Of a DNA stretch of 64,000 nucleotides, positions 40,572 through 48,894 are shown in pieces. A program made the position numbers and the translations under genes. The DNA comes from Negativicoccus succinicivorans. GTDB taxonomy: Bacteria > Bacillota > Negativicutes > Veillonellales > Negativicoccaceae. The stretch covers positions 1 to 64,000 of the forward strand of contig NZ_JAHAJN010000002.1 in assembly GCF_018372215.1 (NCBI RefSeq). Reading direction: 5' to 3'. The stretch's first letter is position 1; each line of letters starts with the position of its first letter. Below the pieces are notes generated by a model. It searched no databases and was not told the origin of the DNA. It saw only the letters and a list, made by a program, of their open reading frames with translations.

Positions 40572-40575
40572 TTTT

Positions 40576-42639
40576 TTATTCTTCTTTTTCTGCCGTGTAC
40601 GCGTCGATGATTTCCTGCGCTTCTTGGAACGGCACCTGTTCGTACTGGTAAAATTCCATATTGAACGTGCCGCGCCCCTGCGTTTGCGAACGCAGTTCCG
40701 TCACGTAGGAGAACATTTTGCCCAACGCGACCTGCGCGCGCACCACGGATTCGCCGCCGCGCTCGCCCGGTTCCATGCCGAGGATCCGGCCGCCTTTCGC
40801 GGAAAGATCGCCGACGATCGCGCCCATGTATTCATCGGGCACGAATACGTTCACGTTGTACACCGGCTGCAACAATATCGGTTGCGCCTGCGGAATAATC
40901 TTGCGCAGCGCCAGCGAGGCCGCCACTTTGAACGCCATTTCCGACGAGTCGACCGAGTGGTACGAGCCGTCGTAGAGCGTGACGCGCACGCCGATCATCG
41001 GATAGCCCGCGATCATGCCTTTCGCCAAGGTCTCCCGCGCGCCCTTTTCGACCGCCGGAATATATTGACGAGGTACGGCGCCGCCAAAAATGTCATCGAC
41101 GAATTCAAAATCTTCCGTCGTCGGTTCGACGCGCAGGAAGACGTGACCATATTGACCATGACCGCCGCTTTGTTTCTTGTGCTTGCCTTCGCCTTCCGCC
41201 TTGCCCAGGATCGTTTCCCGGTACGGCACTTTCGGCTCGACGACGCGCGCTTTGGTGCCGTACTTGCGTTCGAGTTTGCCGAGATTATGCTGCAGATGAA
41301 TTTCCCCCATCGAATAAACCAAAGTCTGCCGCGTTTCCGGATCTTTTTGCGTGACAAAGGTGGGATCTTCTTCCGCCAAGCGGAGCAAGCCGGCGGCGAG
41401 TTTTTCTTCATCGCCTTTACTTTCCGGTTCGACCGCTACTATGTACAACGATTTCGGAAAACGCACCGGTTCATATACGACCGGGAAGCCCGCGTCGGAG
41501 AACGTGTCGCCCGTCTTCGCTTCGAGTTTGGGGATCGCGATGATGTCGCCCGCCGTCGCCTGTGCTAACGGAATCTGCTGTTTGCCGACGGTCATGTACA
41601 TCTTCGTAAAACGTTCCGTCAAGTCCTGCGTCTGGTTGATCAGCTTGTCGCCTTCACGCAAGGTGCCCGAGATAATCCGAATATAGGATAGTTTGCCGGC
41701 AAACGGATCGATGACGGTCTTGAAGACAAACGCGCTGAACGGATTGTCCGCGTGCACCGTGACGCTCGTTTCCGTCTTGGGATTCGTGCCTTCCATCGTG
41801 CGCGCGGAAGCGTCCGGCATGTAGCGGATAATACGATCCAGCATTTTATCCAAGCCGATCTTCGCCAGCGCCGAACCGATCATGACCGGCACAACGCGAC
41901 CGCTCTTCATGCCTTCGCGCAAACCGAGGCGAATTTCTTCGACCGTCAGTTCGCCGCCATCCAAATATTTTTCCAGCAGGATGTCGTCGCCTTCCGCGGC
42001 CGCTTCAATCGCCATATCGCGTACTTCCGACGCGCGCTCCCGCCATTCTTCCGGAATGTCGATTTCCGTTTCCTGACCGTTTTCCCAAACGGTCGCTTTC
42101 ATTTTCACGATATCGATGATGCCGTGGAAATCTTTGCCCTCACCCAGCGGCAAGTGCAACGGCATGACGGTTTTACCGAAACGTTCGCGCATTTCGGCAA
42201 GGGTCTTATCGTAATTCGCCTGTTCGGCGTCCATTTTATTGATGAAAATCATCCGCGGCAGCGCCAGTTCGTCACCGTAATCCCACGCGCGCTGCGTGTC
42301 CACTTCCACGCCCGATTCGGCGGAAACGATGATGAGGATGCCGTCGCATGCGCGCAACGCCGCCCGCACTTCGCCGGAAAACTCACCGTAGCCCGGCGTA
42401 TCGATGAAATTCAGCTTGTAACCTTTCCATTCACAGGGCGCAAGACCCAATTGAATCGTGACATTGCGCTTGATTTCTTCGGGCTCAAAATCGAGAACAT
42501 GCTTATTATCGGCGCCCGTGCCTACACCTTCGATCGCTCCGGTCGTCGCGAGCAAATTTTCGACCACGGCTGTTTTACCTGCCCCGTCGTGCGACAGGAC
42601 GGCCACATTACGAATCTGAGAACCTGCATAATCTTTCAC
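40576..42639 (-). CDS. Elongation factor G-like GTPase (EF-G paralogue)
   Basis: A 687-residue, five-domain EF-G-type GTPase: G domain, domain II, then domains III-V ending in the conserved PVYNVNVFVPDEYMGAIVGDLSAKGGRILGME. The nucleotide motifs deviate from translocating EF-G. The P loop is HDGAGKT (17-23) instead of AHIDAGKT. Switch I has RNVTI (58-62). Switch II reads DTPGY (80-84), so the His that activates GTP hydrolysis in EF-G is Tyr84. NKMD is kept. This fits the second EF-G type found in many Firmicutes and spirochaetes, whose role is not translocation and is poorly known. It is a lone gene with its own terminator and no ribosomal genes nearby. Confidence 0.88.
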   Translation of the reverse strand: MKDYAGSQIRNVAVLSHDGAGKTAVVENLLATTGAIEGVGTGADNKHVLDFEPEEIKRNVTIQLGLAPCEWKGYKLNFIDTPGYGEFSGEVRAALRACDGILIIVSAESGVEVDTQRAWDYGDELALPRMIFINKMDAEQANYDKTLAEMRERFGKTVMPLHLPLGEGKDFHGIIDIVKMKATVWENGQETEIDIPEEWRERASEVRDMAIEAAAEGDDILLEKYLDGGELTVEEIRLGLREGMKSGRVVPVMIGSALAKIGLDKMLDRIIRYMPDASARTMEGTNPKTETSVTVHADNPFSAFVFKTVIDPFAGKLSYIRIISGTLREGDKLINQTQDLTERFTKMYMTVGKQQIPLAQATAGDIIAIPKLEAKTGDTFSDAGFPVVYEPVRFPKSLYIVAVEPESKGDEEKLAAGLLRLAEEDPTFVTQKDPETRQTLVYSMGEIHLQHNLGKLERKYGTKARVVEPKVPYRETILGKAEGEGKHKKQSGGHGQYGHVFLRVEPTTEDFEFVDDIFGGAVPRQYIPAVEKGARETLAKGMIAGYPMIGVRVTLYDGSYHSVDSSEMAFKVAASLALRKIIPQAQPILLQPVYNVNVFVPDEYMGAIVGDLSAKGGRILGMEPGERGGESVVRAQVALGKMFSYVTELRSQTQGRGTFNMEFYQYEQVPFQEAQEIIDAYTAEKEE

Positions 42640-42706
42640 GATACCGCCTCCTCAAAGCATTTGTTAGTGACTGTTTTCGCCGCCCGCCGCGCATTTCCTT
42701 TATTTC

Positions 42707-43234
42707 TTAGAAAAAGTCTCCGTAACGGTTTTTATAATGTTCGCTCATTTCGCGATCATTGCGATAGGTGCGAAATGTCTGATCTTCCGCATCCTGATAG
42801 CGAATGCGGTACAGCGTCTCGGGTGAAAATCCGTCCACGCGCAAGCGATACAGCTTATCTTCGCCCGGCACCGGCAACGGCGCGGAAATAATTTTCACAT
42901 TATCGCTGATGTGGAAATTCTGCTGCGCGAGTGCAACGGCGTCCGGCTGTGTCATTTCCGCGGAAAGCGGTTTCGCCATGCGGACTTCGACTGTCATGAA
43001 GTCGACCGCCATGACCCAACGGATCTGATTATCCGCCTGCACCGCAGTCGCGTCAGCAGACGGCGTCGCGACCGTCTCCGGCGCGACCACGACCACCGGC
43101 GCGTAGGCCTCTGCATGTTGCGGCGGCAACGGCGGCAACGGCGGTAAAAGTTTATGATGGCTCGGTCCCGCCTGCGCAAACGCGGCGGTAGCGGCAAAGA
43201 TCAATCCCAATGTTAAAACGGGTAATTTTCGCAT
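42707..43234 (-). CDS. Secreted proline-rich protein of unknown function
   Basis: The 175-residue protein has a signal peptide (cleavage near AFA-Q, residue ~20). A Pro/Leu segment follows (HHKLLPPLPPLPPQHAEAYAP), then a beta-rich domain with DFMTVEVRMAKPLS, NFHISDNVKIISAP and LYRLRVDGFSPETLYRIRYQ. The end is a Tyr/Arg-rich tail ending NRYGDFF. Its domain looks fibronectin-like in pattern, but I recognise no family. It has a good AGGAGG site and its own upstream region. It lies between the EF-G paralogue and uraA with no operon link. Confidence 0.75.
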   Translation of the reverse strand: MRKLPVLTLGLIFAATAAFAQAGPSHHKLLPPLPPLPPQHAEAYAPVVVVAPETVATPSADATAVQADNQIRWVMAVDFMTVEVRMAKPLSAEMTQPDAVALAQQNFHISDNVKIISAPLPVPGEDKLYRLRVDGFSPETLYRIRYQDAEDQTFRTYRNDREMSEHYKNRYGDFF

Positions 43235-43348
43235 CGATCATTCCTCCTTTTCTGTATTATACCAAAGACATGAAAACGTCGCTTTTTCACGCCTTATCCA
43301 TCGCTATGCACCCACTGAAAACAGCGTCTGCGGAACACTTACGAATAA

Positions 43349-43376
43349 TAAAAAACGCACCGCAGTGCGTTTTTTA
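43349..43376 (-). terminator. Terminator after uraA
   Basis: AAAAACGCAC-CGCA-GTGCGTTTTT, directly at the uraA stop. Confidence 0.92.
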
Positions 43377-43377
43377 T

Positions 43378-44634
43378 TTATTCTTGCGGGCGCAGGCCGC
43401 GGAACAACCGCAAAACGAGCGCAATTACCATCGCGACGACCGTCGCCAGCGCCATCCCCTTCAAGTGGAACGGGCCGAAGTCCAACACCGCGCCGGAGAG
43501 GCCGGTAATGAGCGTGACCGCGGTTAAAATCAGATTTTCCGGTTGCGTATAGTCCACTTTCTGTTCGATCAGCATGCGCAGGCCGGTGGTGGCGATGATA
43601 CCGAAAAGAAGGATGCAGACGCCGCCCATGACCGGTGTCGGGATACCGTGAATGACCGCGGAAATCTTACCGATGAAAGAGCAGAGGATCGCGATGATGG
43701 CCGCACCGCGAATGACCCACACGCTGTACACGCGCGTGATCGCCATGACGCCGATGTTTTCACCGTACGTCGTATTCGGCGTCGCCCCTACGATACCGGA
43801 AAGAATATTCGCGAGACCGTCGCCCAAAAGCGAGCGCGACAGCCCCGGATCCGTCATCAAATCGCGGCCGATGACATGGCTTGTCACCACAAGGTGACCG
43901 ATGTGTTCGGCGAAAACGACAAAGACCGCGGGCAAAATAATGATGATGGCCTGCCAGTTCCATTCCGGCATATACAGCGTCGGCACGGCGAACCACGGCG
44001 CCGCCGCGATCGCGTCTATATCAACGATGCCGAGGAAGAGCGAGAGGATGTACCCCGCGACCACTCCCAACAACACCGGAATGACGCCCAAAAAGCCGCG
44101 ACCGAATAAAGATACCAAAACGGTTACAACCAAGGTGAAAATCGAAACGATCACGGCCAGTTGCGGATCGATGCCCGGAACGGGGTCACCGACCAAGCCC
44201 GCCATATTCATCGCGCTCGGCGCCAATTCCAAACCGATGATCGCGACGATGGCGCCCATCGCCGCCGGCGGAAACAGCGTATCAATCCAGCCGACACCGA
44301 CCTTTTTCACCAAAAAGGACAGCAGGACGAAGCACAGACCGAAAACGATGAAGCCGCTCTGCGCGGCACCGTAACCGAGTCCCATGGAAAGGATCAAAGT
44401 GACCGGCGAGATAAACGCAAAACTCGAACCGAGATACGCGGGTAAGCGCCCTTTACAGATCGCCATGTACAAAAGCGTGCCGATGCCGTTCATCAAAAGC
44501 GCGATCGAAGGGTCAACCTTCAGCAAAAACGGTACGAGCACCGTCGCGCCGAACATGGCGAACAAGTGTTGAATACTCAGGGGAAATGTTTCCCAAAGCG
44601 GTAATTTTTCGTCTACGTCCACATATTTTTTCAT
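43378..44634 (-). CDS. uraA: Uracil permease UraA (NCS2 family)
   Basis: UraA imports uracil with protons. The ATG at 44634 follows GGGGAG and gives MKKYVDVDEKLPLWETFPLSIQHLFAMFGATVLVPFLL, the typical family start; an upstream open frame through the leader is rejected. The 418-residue protein has about 14 helices. Family residues are visible in PAYLGSSFAFISPVTLIL and in the VVFAEHIGHLVVTSHVIG and TPNTTYGENIGVMAITRVYS loops that bind uracil. It is preceded by a PyrR-type attenuator, which fits pyrimidine control. Confidence 0.93.
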   Translation of the reverse strand: MKKYVDVDEKLPLWETFPLSIQHLFAMFGATVLVPFLLKVDPSIALLMNGIGTLLYMAICKGRLPAYLGSSFAFISPVTLILSMGLGYGAAQSGFIVFGLCFVLLSFLVKKVGVGWIDTLFPPAAMGAIVAIIGLELAPSAMNMAGLVGDPVPGIDPQLAVIVSIFTLVVTVLVSLFGRGFLGVIPVLLGVVAGYILSLFLGIVDIDAIAAAPWFAVPTLYMPEWNWQAIIIILPAVFVVFAEHIGHLVVTSHVIGRDLMTDPGLSRSLLGDGLANILSGIVGATPNTTYGENIGVMAITRVYSVWVIRGAAIIAILCSFIGKISAVIHGIPTPVMGGVCILLFGIIATTGLRMLIEQKVDYTQPENLILTAVTLITGLSGAVLDFGPFHLKGMALATVVAMVIALVLRLFRGLRPQE

Positions 44635-44649
44635 CGGTCTCCCCGTTTC

Positions 44650-44732
44650 ATGAAAAAAGCTCTCTGTGCACAGAGAGCTTCGGATGTTGCGCCGGACCTG
44701 CTCCGACTCACAGGACTGCATAATATGTACTA
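44650..44732 (-). promoter_or_regulatory. PyrR-type attenuator leader of uraA
   Basis: On the minus strand the leader contains AGTCCTGTGAGTCGGAG (44717-44701), matching the PyrR-binding loop pattern UCCnGnGAG. A terminator hairpin then follows, AAGCTCTCTG-TGCA-CAGAGAGCTT with T6 (44680-44653), just before the uraA ribosome site. Bound PyrR would free this terminator when pyrimidines are plentiful. Confidence 0.8.
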
Positions 44733-44738
44733 CGCATC

Positions 44739-44767
44739 AGTATAGCAAGTTTTAAAAAGCTTGCCAA
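44739..44767 (-). promoter_or_regulatory. Promoter of uraA
   Basis: On the minus strand: TTGGCA (44767-44762), 17 bases, TATACT (44744-44739). It lies against the ftsW stop. Confidence 0.75.
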
Positions 44768-44773
44768 TATATT

Positions 44774-46081
44774 TCAGCGCGGCGGCTGCCAGCGCCGATT
44801 CGGCGGAATCCCTTCCGAGAGCGCGCGGACTTTGGCCCAATGCGCTTCCCGTTCTTCCAGCTCGCGCGTTTTGCGTTCCACGCCCAAAATCATGCCGACG
44901 GAAATCAAGTTCACGACCATCGCAGAACCGCCGTAACTGATGAACGGCAGCGGCACACCCGTAACGGGCAATACGCCGAGCGTCATCGCGGTATTGTACA
45001 AGCCCTGCCCGACCAGCAGCGTCACCAATCCGTAGACCAAGTACGCGCCGTATTGATCGCGCGCGCGACCGGCGATTTTAAAACCGGTGAATAAAAGCGC
45101 GAGAAAGGCGAACAGAACAAGGGCCGCCCACAAAAAGCCGGCCTCCTGCGCAAAGACGGCATACGCGAAGTCCGTGTGTTGTTCGGGCAGGTACGCGAAT
45201 TTACTCAAACCTCGCCCTAACCCTTGTCCCAAAAAACCGCCGGAACCGACGGCAATGATGCTTTGCACGACCTGGTACCCGAGATCGCGCGCGTAGCTGA
45301 ACGGATCATACCAGGCGATAAGACGTTGCATGCGATACGGCGCGGCGACAACGCCCGCGACGAATAAAATTGCGACCGCGATCAAAGTACCGACAATTTC
45401 CAGCTTCGGCAAGCCCGCCAAAAAATACAGCAAAAGCGGCACGCCCAAGACCAAAATCACGGTGCCGAAGTCCGGCTGCAGAAAAATGAGTGCGTCAAAT
45501 ATCAACGGCCATAGCAGCGGTTGCCATTCCGCAAGAAAGATCTTCATTCGTTTCCACTGCTGTTTTCCGGCGGCTCCCAACGCGCCGCCCAGCGACTGCC
45601 AAAGCCGCACCGGTTCGCCGCGCTCGACACGCAGCGCCAGACCAGAAGCGGTGCACATAATGCCGACGAGTTTCGCCACTTCGGACGGTTGAAACGTAAA
45701 TCCTCCCAACGCGATCCACCGACGCGCTCCGTTGACGGTCAGTCCCGCCACCTGCACGAGGAGCAGCATCAGCACCGTGATCCCGATCCATAGCGTCATA
45801 CTCTTGCGCAGGTTCTGATAATTAAACCGATAAACCAAGCCGCCGCAAATCGCGCCGAGAGCTAAAAACAGCGCATGACGAGACAGATCGGAGGTGACCC
45901 CCGAGGCACTGCGCAAATTCATATAAAAGGTCGAGCTGAAAACATTCACCGTGCCCACGACCAGCAAAAACAGCACCGCGACGAAAAACCAGTCGCCGTA
46001 ACCGAATTTGCGCAGATGAATTCGATGGCCGAGCGCGCTCCAAAAGCACCGCCGGCTTTGCTTACGCGTTCTCTTCGTCAT
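44774..46081 (-). CDS. ftsW: FtsW/RodA-family SEDS glycan polymerase, probably FtsW
   Basis: A SEDS-family peptidoglycan glycosyltransferase, 435 residues with about ten helices. Signature regions are NGARRWIALGGFTFQPSEVAKL, FLQPDFGTVILVLGV, LPEQHTDFAYAVFAQEAGFLWA and GVLPVTGVPLPFISYGGSAMVVNL. The loop after the central helices (AWYDPFSYARDLGYQVVQS) is like FtsW. A distinct second SEDS gene (rodA) sits with mrdA at 50765, so this one is most likely the divisome enzyme. It has an N-terminal basic extension and a C-terminal Arg/Pro-rich tail. It overlaps trmB by 20 bases. Confidence 0.9.
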   Translation of the reverse strand: MTKRTRKQSRRCFWSALGHRIHLRKFGYGDWFFVAVLFLLVVGTVNVFSSTFYMNLRSASGVTSDLSRHALFLALGAICGGLVYRFNYQNLRKSMTLWIGITVLMLLLVQVAGLTVNGARRWIALGGFTFQPSEVAKLVGIMCTASGLALRVERGEPVRLWQSLGGALGAAGKQQWKRMKIFLAEWQPLLWPLIFDALIFLQPDFGTVILVLGVPLLLYFLAGLPKLEIVGTLIAVAILFVAGVVAAPYRMQRLIAWYDPFSYARDLGYQVVQSIIAVGSGGFLGQGLGRGLSKFAYLPEQHTDFAYAVFAQEAGFLWAALVLFAFLALLFTGFKIAGRARDQYGAYLVYGLVTLLVGQGLYNTAMTLGVLPVTGVPLPFISYGGSAMVVNLISVGMILGVERKTRELEEREAHWAKVRALSEGIPPNRRWQPPR

Positions 46082-46736
46082 GGTCTTTCCTCTCCGGCGC
46101 TACGGCTACCAGACGGTAAATCGGTTGCCCTTTAGCGGAAAATTTCTGTTCGTATTCCGTGCGGACATTTTCCGCCGGCTCGTTTTGATGCAAATCATCC
46201 GTCACATCGCGCAGCGTCCAGCCGAGCGCTTGAAACTCTTCGATGGAAAAGTAAAATAAATCGTGATTGTCCGTCTTGAAATGAATTTCTCCCTGCGGCG
46301 CCAAGAGCGTCGCATATTTTTCAAGAAAGCCGCGGTGGGTAAGCCGCCGTTTGGCATGCCGCGCTTTCGGCCACGGATCACAAAAATTAAGATAAAAGCG
46401 ATCCACTTCGCCCGGCGCGAACGCGTCCGGCAGTTCGCTGATATCACCTTCGACCAGGCGCACATTGGCAAGTTCCGCTGCCGCTACCTTCTGTCCGGCG
46501 TAGTATAGTACGCCGCGCTGCAGTTCGATACCGATGATGTTCACATCTTCGTGCCGCGCCGCCAAGCCGGCAATAAATTGCCCTTTGCCGGTGCCGAGCT
46601 CGACCCACAGCGGACGTTCACCGCGCGCGAAAATGTCCCGCCAGCGCCCGCGGCAATTTTCCGGCCAACCGATCGACAAAAAATCAGCGTAGTCGAGAAT
46701 CGCTTCATCGATCCAGGGTTTTCTTCGTAAACGCAT
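46062..46736 (-). CDS. trmB: tRNA (guanine46-N7)-methyltransferase TrmB
   Basis: TrmB methylates G46 in the tRNA variable loop. The 224-residue protein has the SAM-binding motif WVELGTGKGQFIAGLAARH and the family motif NFCDPWPKARHAKRRLTHRGFLEKY. The catalytic Asp and KTDNHDLFYFSIEEFQALG follow, and the end is the usual T-E-Y-E-Q-K-F element. It overlaps ftsW by 20 bases, so the two are co-translated, and it lies 14 bases after rng. Confidence 0.95.
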   Translation of the reverse strand: MRLRRKPWIDEAILDYADFLSIGWPENCRGRWRDIFARGERPLWVELGTGKGQFIAGLAARHEDVNIIGIELQRGVLYYAGQKVAAAELANVRLVEGDISELPDAFAPGEVDRFYLNFCDPWPKARHAKRRLTHRGFLEKYATLLAPQGEIHFKTDNHDLFYFSIEEFQALGWTLRDVTDDLHQNEPAENVRTEYEQKFSAKGQPIYRLVAVAPERKDHDEENA

Positions 46737-46750
46737 GTTGACTCCTTTCG

Positions 46751-48178
46751 CTAGTCCTCCTGCGGCGCCGCCGCAAGTTGGTACTGCGTTCGCGACGGCC
46801 GTTGGTGCGTCGCGACGATAAATTCTTTATGAAAGCGGGCCTGCCATTGCGCCGCCAGATTTTCCTCCCGCAAATACTCCGCGACCCCCGGATGCACCTG
46901 CACCAGTACGCTATCGGCCAATCCCCGCTCTGCTTTTCGCCGCAGCTCTTCGGTGATTTGTTCCACGATCGCGGCGGCCGTCATCACGTACCCCGTACCC
47001 GCGCATTCCGGACAACGCATATAGCGACTCTCCTGCAGTGTGGGTCCGGTCTTGTGACGCGTCATCTCGACCAGTCCGAGCGCCGTCATTTCCACGACCG
47101 TCGTGCGTACGCGATCTTCTTTGACCGCCGCCCGCAATTCCGTGAGCACGAGTTCGTGATCTTCTTTGCGCTGCATATCAATAAAATCGACGATGATAAT
47201 GCCGCCGATATTGCGCAAGCGAATCTGTCGCGCCACTTCCTGCACCGCGGCGAGATTGACGCGCAACGCCAAGTCGTCCCGCCCGTGTCCGCTCCGAAAT
47301 GTCCCGGAATTGACGTCGATCGCGGTCAGCGCTTCGGTCGGATCAATCACGATGTACGCGCCGCCCGCCACCTCCACGCGGCGTTCGAGCAACGGCGCGA
47401 TCGCGTCCTGAATGCCGTGCTGCACCAGTAAATCGTTCGCCGCGACATAGGACACTTCCACTTGCGGCTGTTCGGAAACCAAATCGGCAAGCCGTTCATA
47501 CGCGGCGCGATCGTTCGTAATAATCTGTTCGGTCGACGGCGTCACGTAATCGCGCGCGGCGCGTAACACAATATCCGCTTCCCGATAAAGACACGTCGGC
47601 GCGGATGCGATCTTCGCCCGCCGCCGGATACTTTCCCAGGTGCGCCGCAGGAACGCGAGGTCATGCGTTAATTCCGCCGCATCCACACCTTGTGCTGCCG
47701 TCCGCAGAATAAACCCGCACGCCTCGTCTCCCGAGCCTAATTGGGCGCCGACGAGTCCGCGCAAGCGTTCCCGTTCATCCGCCTCCTGTATTTGTTTCGA
47801 AACGCCGACGTAACGGCCCTTGGTTAAAAGCACCGCATACCGTCCCGCCAGCGAGGGTTTAGTCGTAAGCATCGGACCTTTCGTGCCGCGCGCTTCTTTC
47901 GTCACTTGCACGAGCACGCGCGCCCCGACGCTGATTTTATGTCCTTCAAGATCGCGCGATTTGCCGCCGAGAAGCGGCAAGTAACCGTTTTCGCCGGTGC
48001 CGATATCGACAAACGCCGCATCGAGCGCCGCGACCACATTTTTGACGACTCCTTTATAAATACGATGCAGCAGCGGTTCCCCGTCGGTCGGCTGAATCAC
48101 CAAGTCCGTCAGAGTATTTTCCTGCGTCACCGCGATAATCGTCTCCCGCGGAGTCGTATTCACCAGTAAGCGGCTCAT
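46751..48178 (-). CDS. rng: Ribonuclease E/G family protein (RNase G-like)
   Basis: An endoribonuclease for rRNA and mRNA processing. The ATG at 48178 overlaps the stop of the upstream gene and gives MSRLLVNTTPRETIIAVTQENTLTDLVIQ; the longer frame upstream is rejected. It has 475 residues, RNase G size. An N-terminal S1 domain (IYKGVVKNVVAALDAAFVDIGTGENGYLPL) is followed by the RNase-H-like catalytic core. Its magnesium residues lie in TAIDVNSGTF and IIIVDFIDMQRKEDHE. A CPECAGTG pair supplies the zinc link. The C-terminus lacks the long RNase E scaffold. Confidence 0.93.
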   Translation of the reverse strand: MSRLLVNTTPRETIIAVTQENTLTDLVIQPTDGEPLLHRIYKGVVKNVVAALDAAFVDIGTGENGYLPLLGGKSRDLEGHKISVGARVLVQVTKEARGTKGPMLTTKPSLAGRYAVLLTKGRYVGVSKQIQEADERERLRGLVGAQLGSGDEACGFILRTAAQGVDAAELTHDLAFLRRTWESIRRRAKIASAPTCLYREADIVLRAARDYVTPSTEQIITNDRAAYERLADLVSEQPQVEVSYVAANDLLVQHGIQDAIAPLLERRVEVAGGAYIVIDPTEALTAIDVNSGTFRSGHGRDDLALRVNLAAVQEVARQIRLRNIGGIIIVDFIDMQRKEDHELVLTELRAAVKEDRVRTTVVEMTALGLVEMTRHKTGPTLQESRYMRCPECAGTGYVMTAAAIVEQITEELRRKAERGLADSVLVQVHPGVAEYLREENLAAQWQARFHKEFIVATHQRPSRTQYQLAAAPQED

Positions 48179-48894
48179 AATTTTTCCTGCGCCGCCGCAT
48201 CGAGCGGCAAAATATACGTGCCGTCTTCTGTACGGCGCGCCACCTTCACACGCGACACCAGGCACTGTCCCGCGGCAACGGGCAAGGCGAAGTCATTCGC
48301 CAAAATCTCCCAGAGTTCCGTCGGTTTGATGCTGCCGGCGAGCGTGCGCCAAAGGCCGACCGTAACGGTTACGAAATCGTCTTCGATCCGGCCGCGCAAC
48401 GGTTCGGGCACAATGTTACGCACATCGAGTTGCCGCGTTTTCTTCGGCGTGACTTTCGTATAGGGAATCGTCGTCGCGCTGTCAAAGCGCGTCAAAACGT
48501 CCTGCAATTGCGCATCGGTAAATGCCGCCGTAAGCGGACCGGTCACCTTGTATTGCTCGTAATTGATCAACGCCATCAGTTTCGGCGCGCGCTGTTCGAT
48601 ATATGCGCCCGCCGTCAAACGCACGCCCGGCGCCAAGGCGGCCGCCAGCGCGCGCGCCGCGTCTTCATACGGCACGTCTTCGCTCAATTCGACATCCATA
48701 TACAACGGATCGGCCGTCACGCCGACCGCGAGCGCGGAATCGTAGCTGACTTTCATATGCGCATGGAAGCCTTCCGAATATGCGATCGGCAGATCGGAGC
48801 GGCGCAACGCGCGTTCCATCGAGCGCATGAAATCAAGATGCCCTAAAAAACGCAACGGCTCATCTTTCGCGATAGATAAACGTAGTCTTGGCAC
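48175..48894 (-). CDS. DUF2344 (TIGR03936) radical SAM-associated protein
   Basis: The GTG at 48894 lies 5 bases after GGAGGG and gives VPRLRLSIAKDEPLRFLGHLDFMRSMERALRRSDLPIAYSEGFHAHMKVSY, the family N-terminus (239 residues). A longer upstream frame is rejected. Members always accompany the TIGR03960 radical SAM protein, which lies immediately upstream with a 35-base overlap. The pair's function is not established. It overlaps rng by 4 bases, so the three genes are tightly coupled. Confidence 0.9.
   Translation of the reverse strand: MPRLRLSIAKDEPLRFLGHLDFMRSMERALRRSDLPIAYSEGFHAHMKVSYDSALAVGVTADPLYMDVELSEDVPYEDAARALAAALAPGVRLTAGAYIEQRAPKLMALINYEQYKVTGPLTAAFTDAQLQDVLTRFDSATTIPYTKVTPKKTRQLDVRNIVPEPLRGRIEDDFVTVTVGLWRTLAGSIKPTELWEILANDFALPVAAGQCLVSRVKVARRTEDGTYILPLDAAAQEKL

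Noticed and set aside
41752..42891. Plus-strand 379-residue open frame opposite the EF-G paralogue
   Set aside because: It is antisense to conserved GTPase motifs, with His/Arg/Phe-rich composition and no ribosome site.
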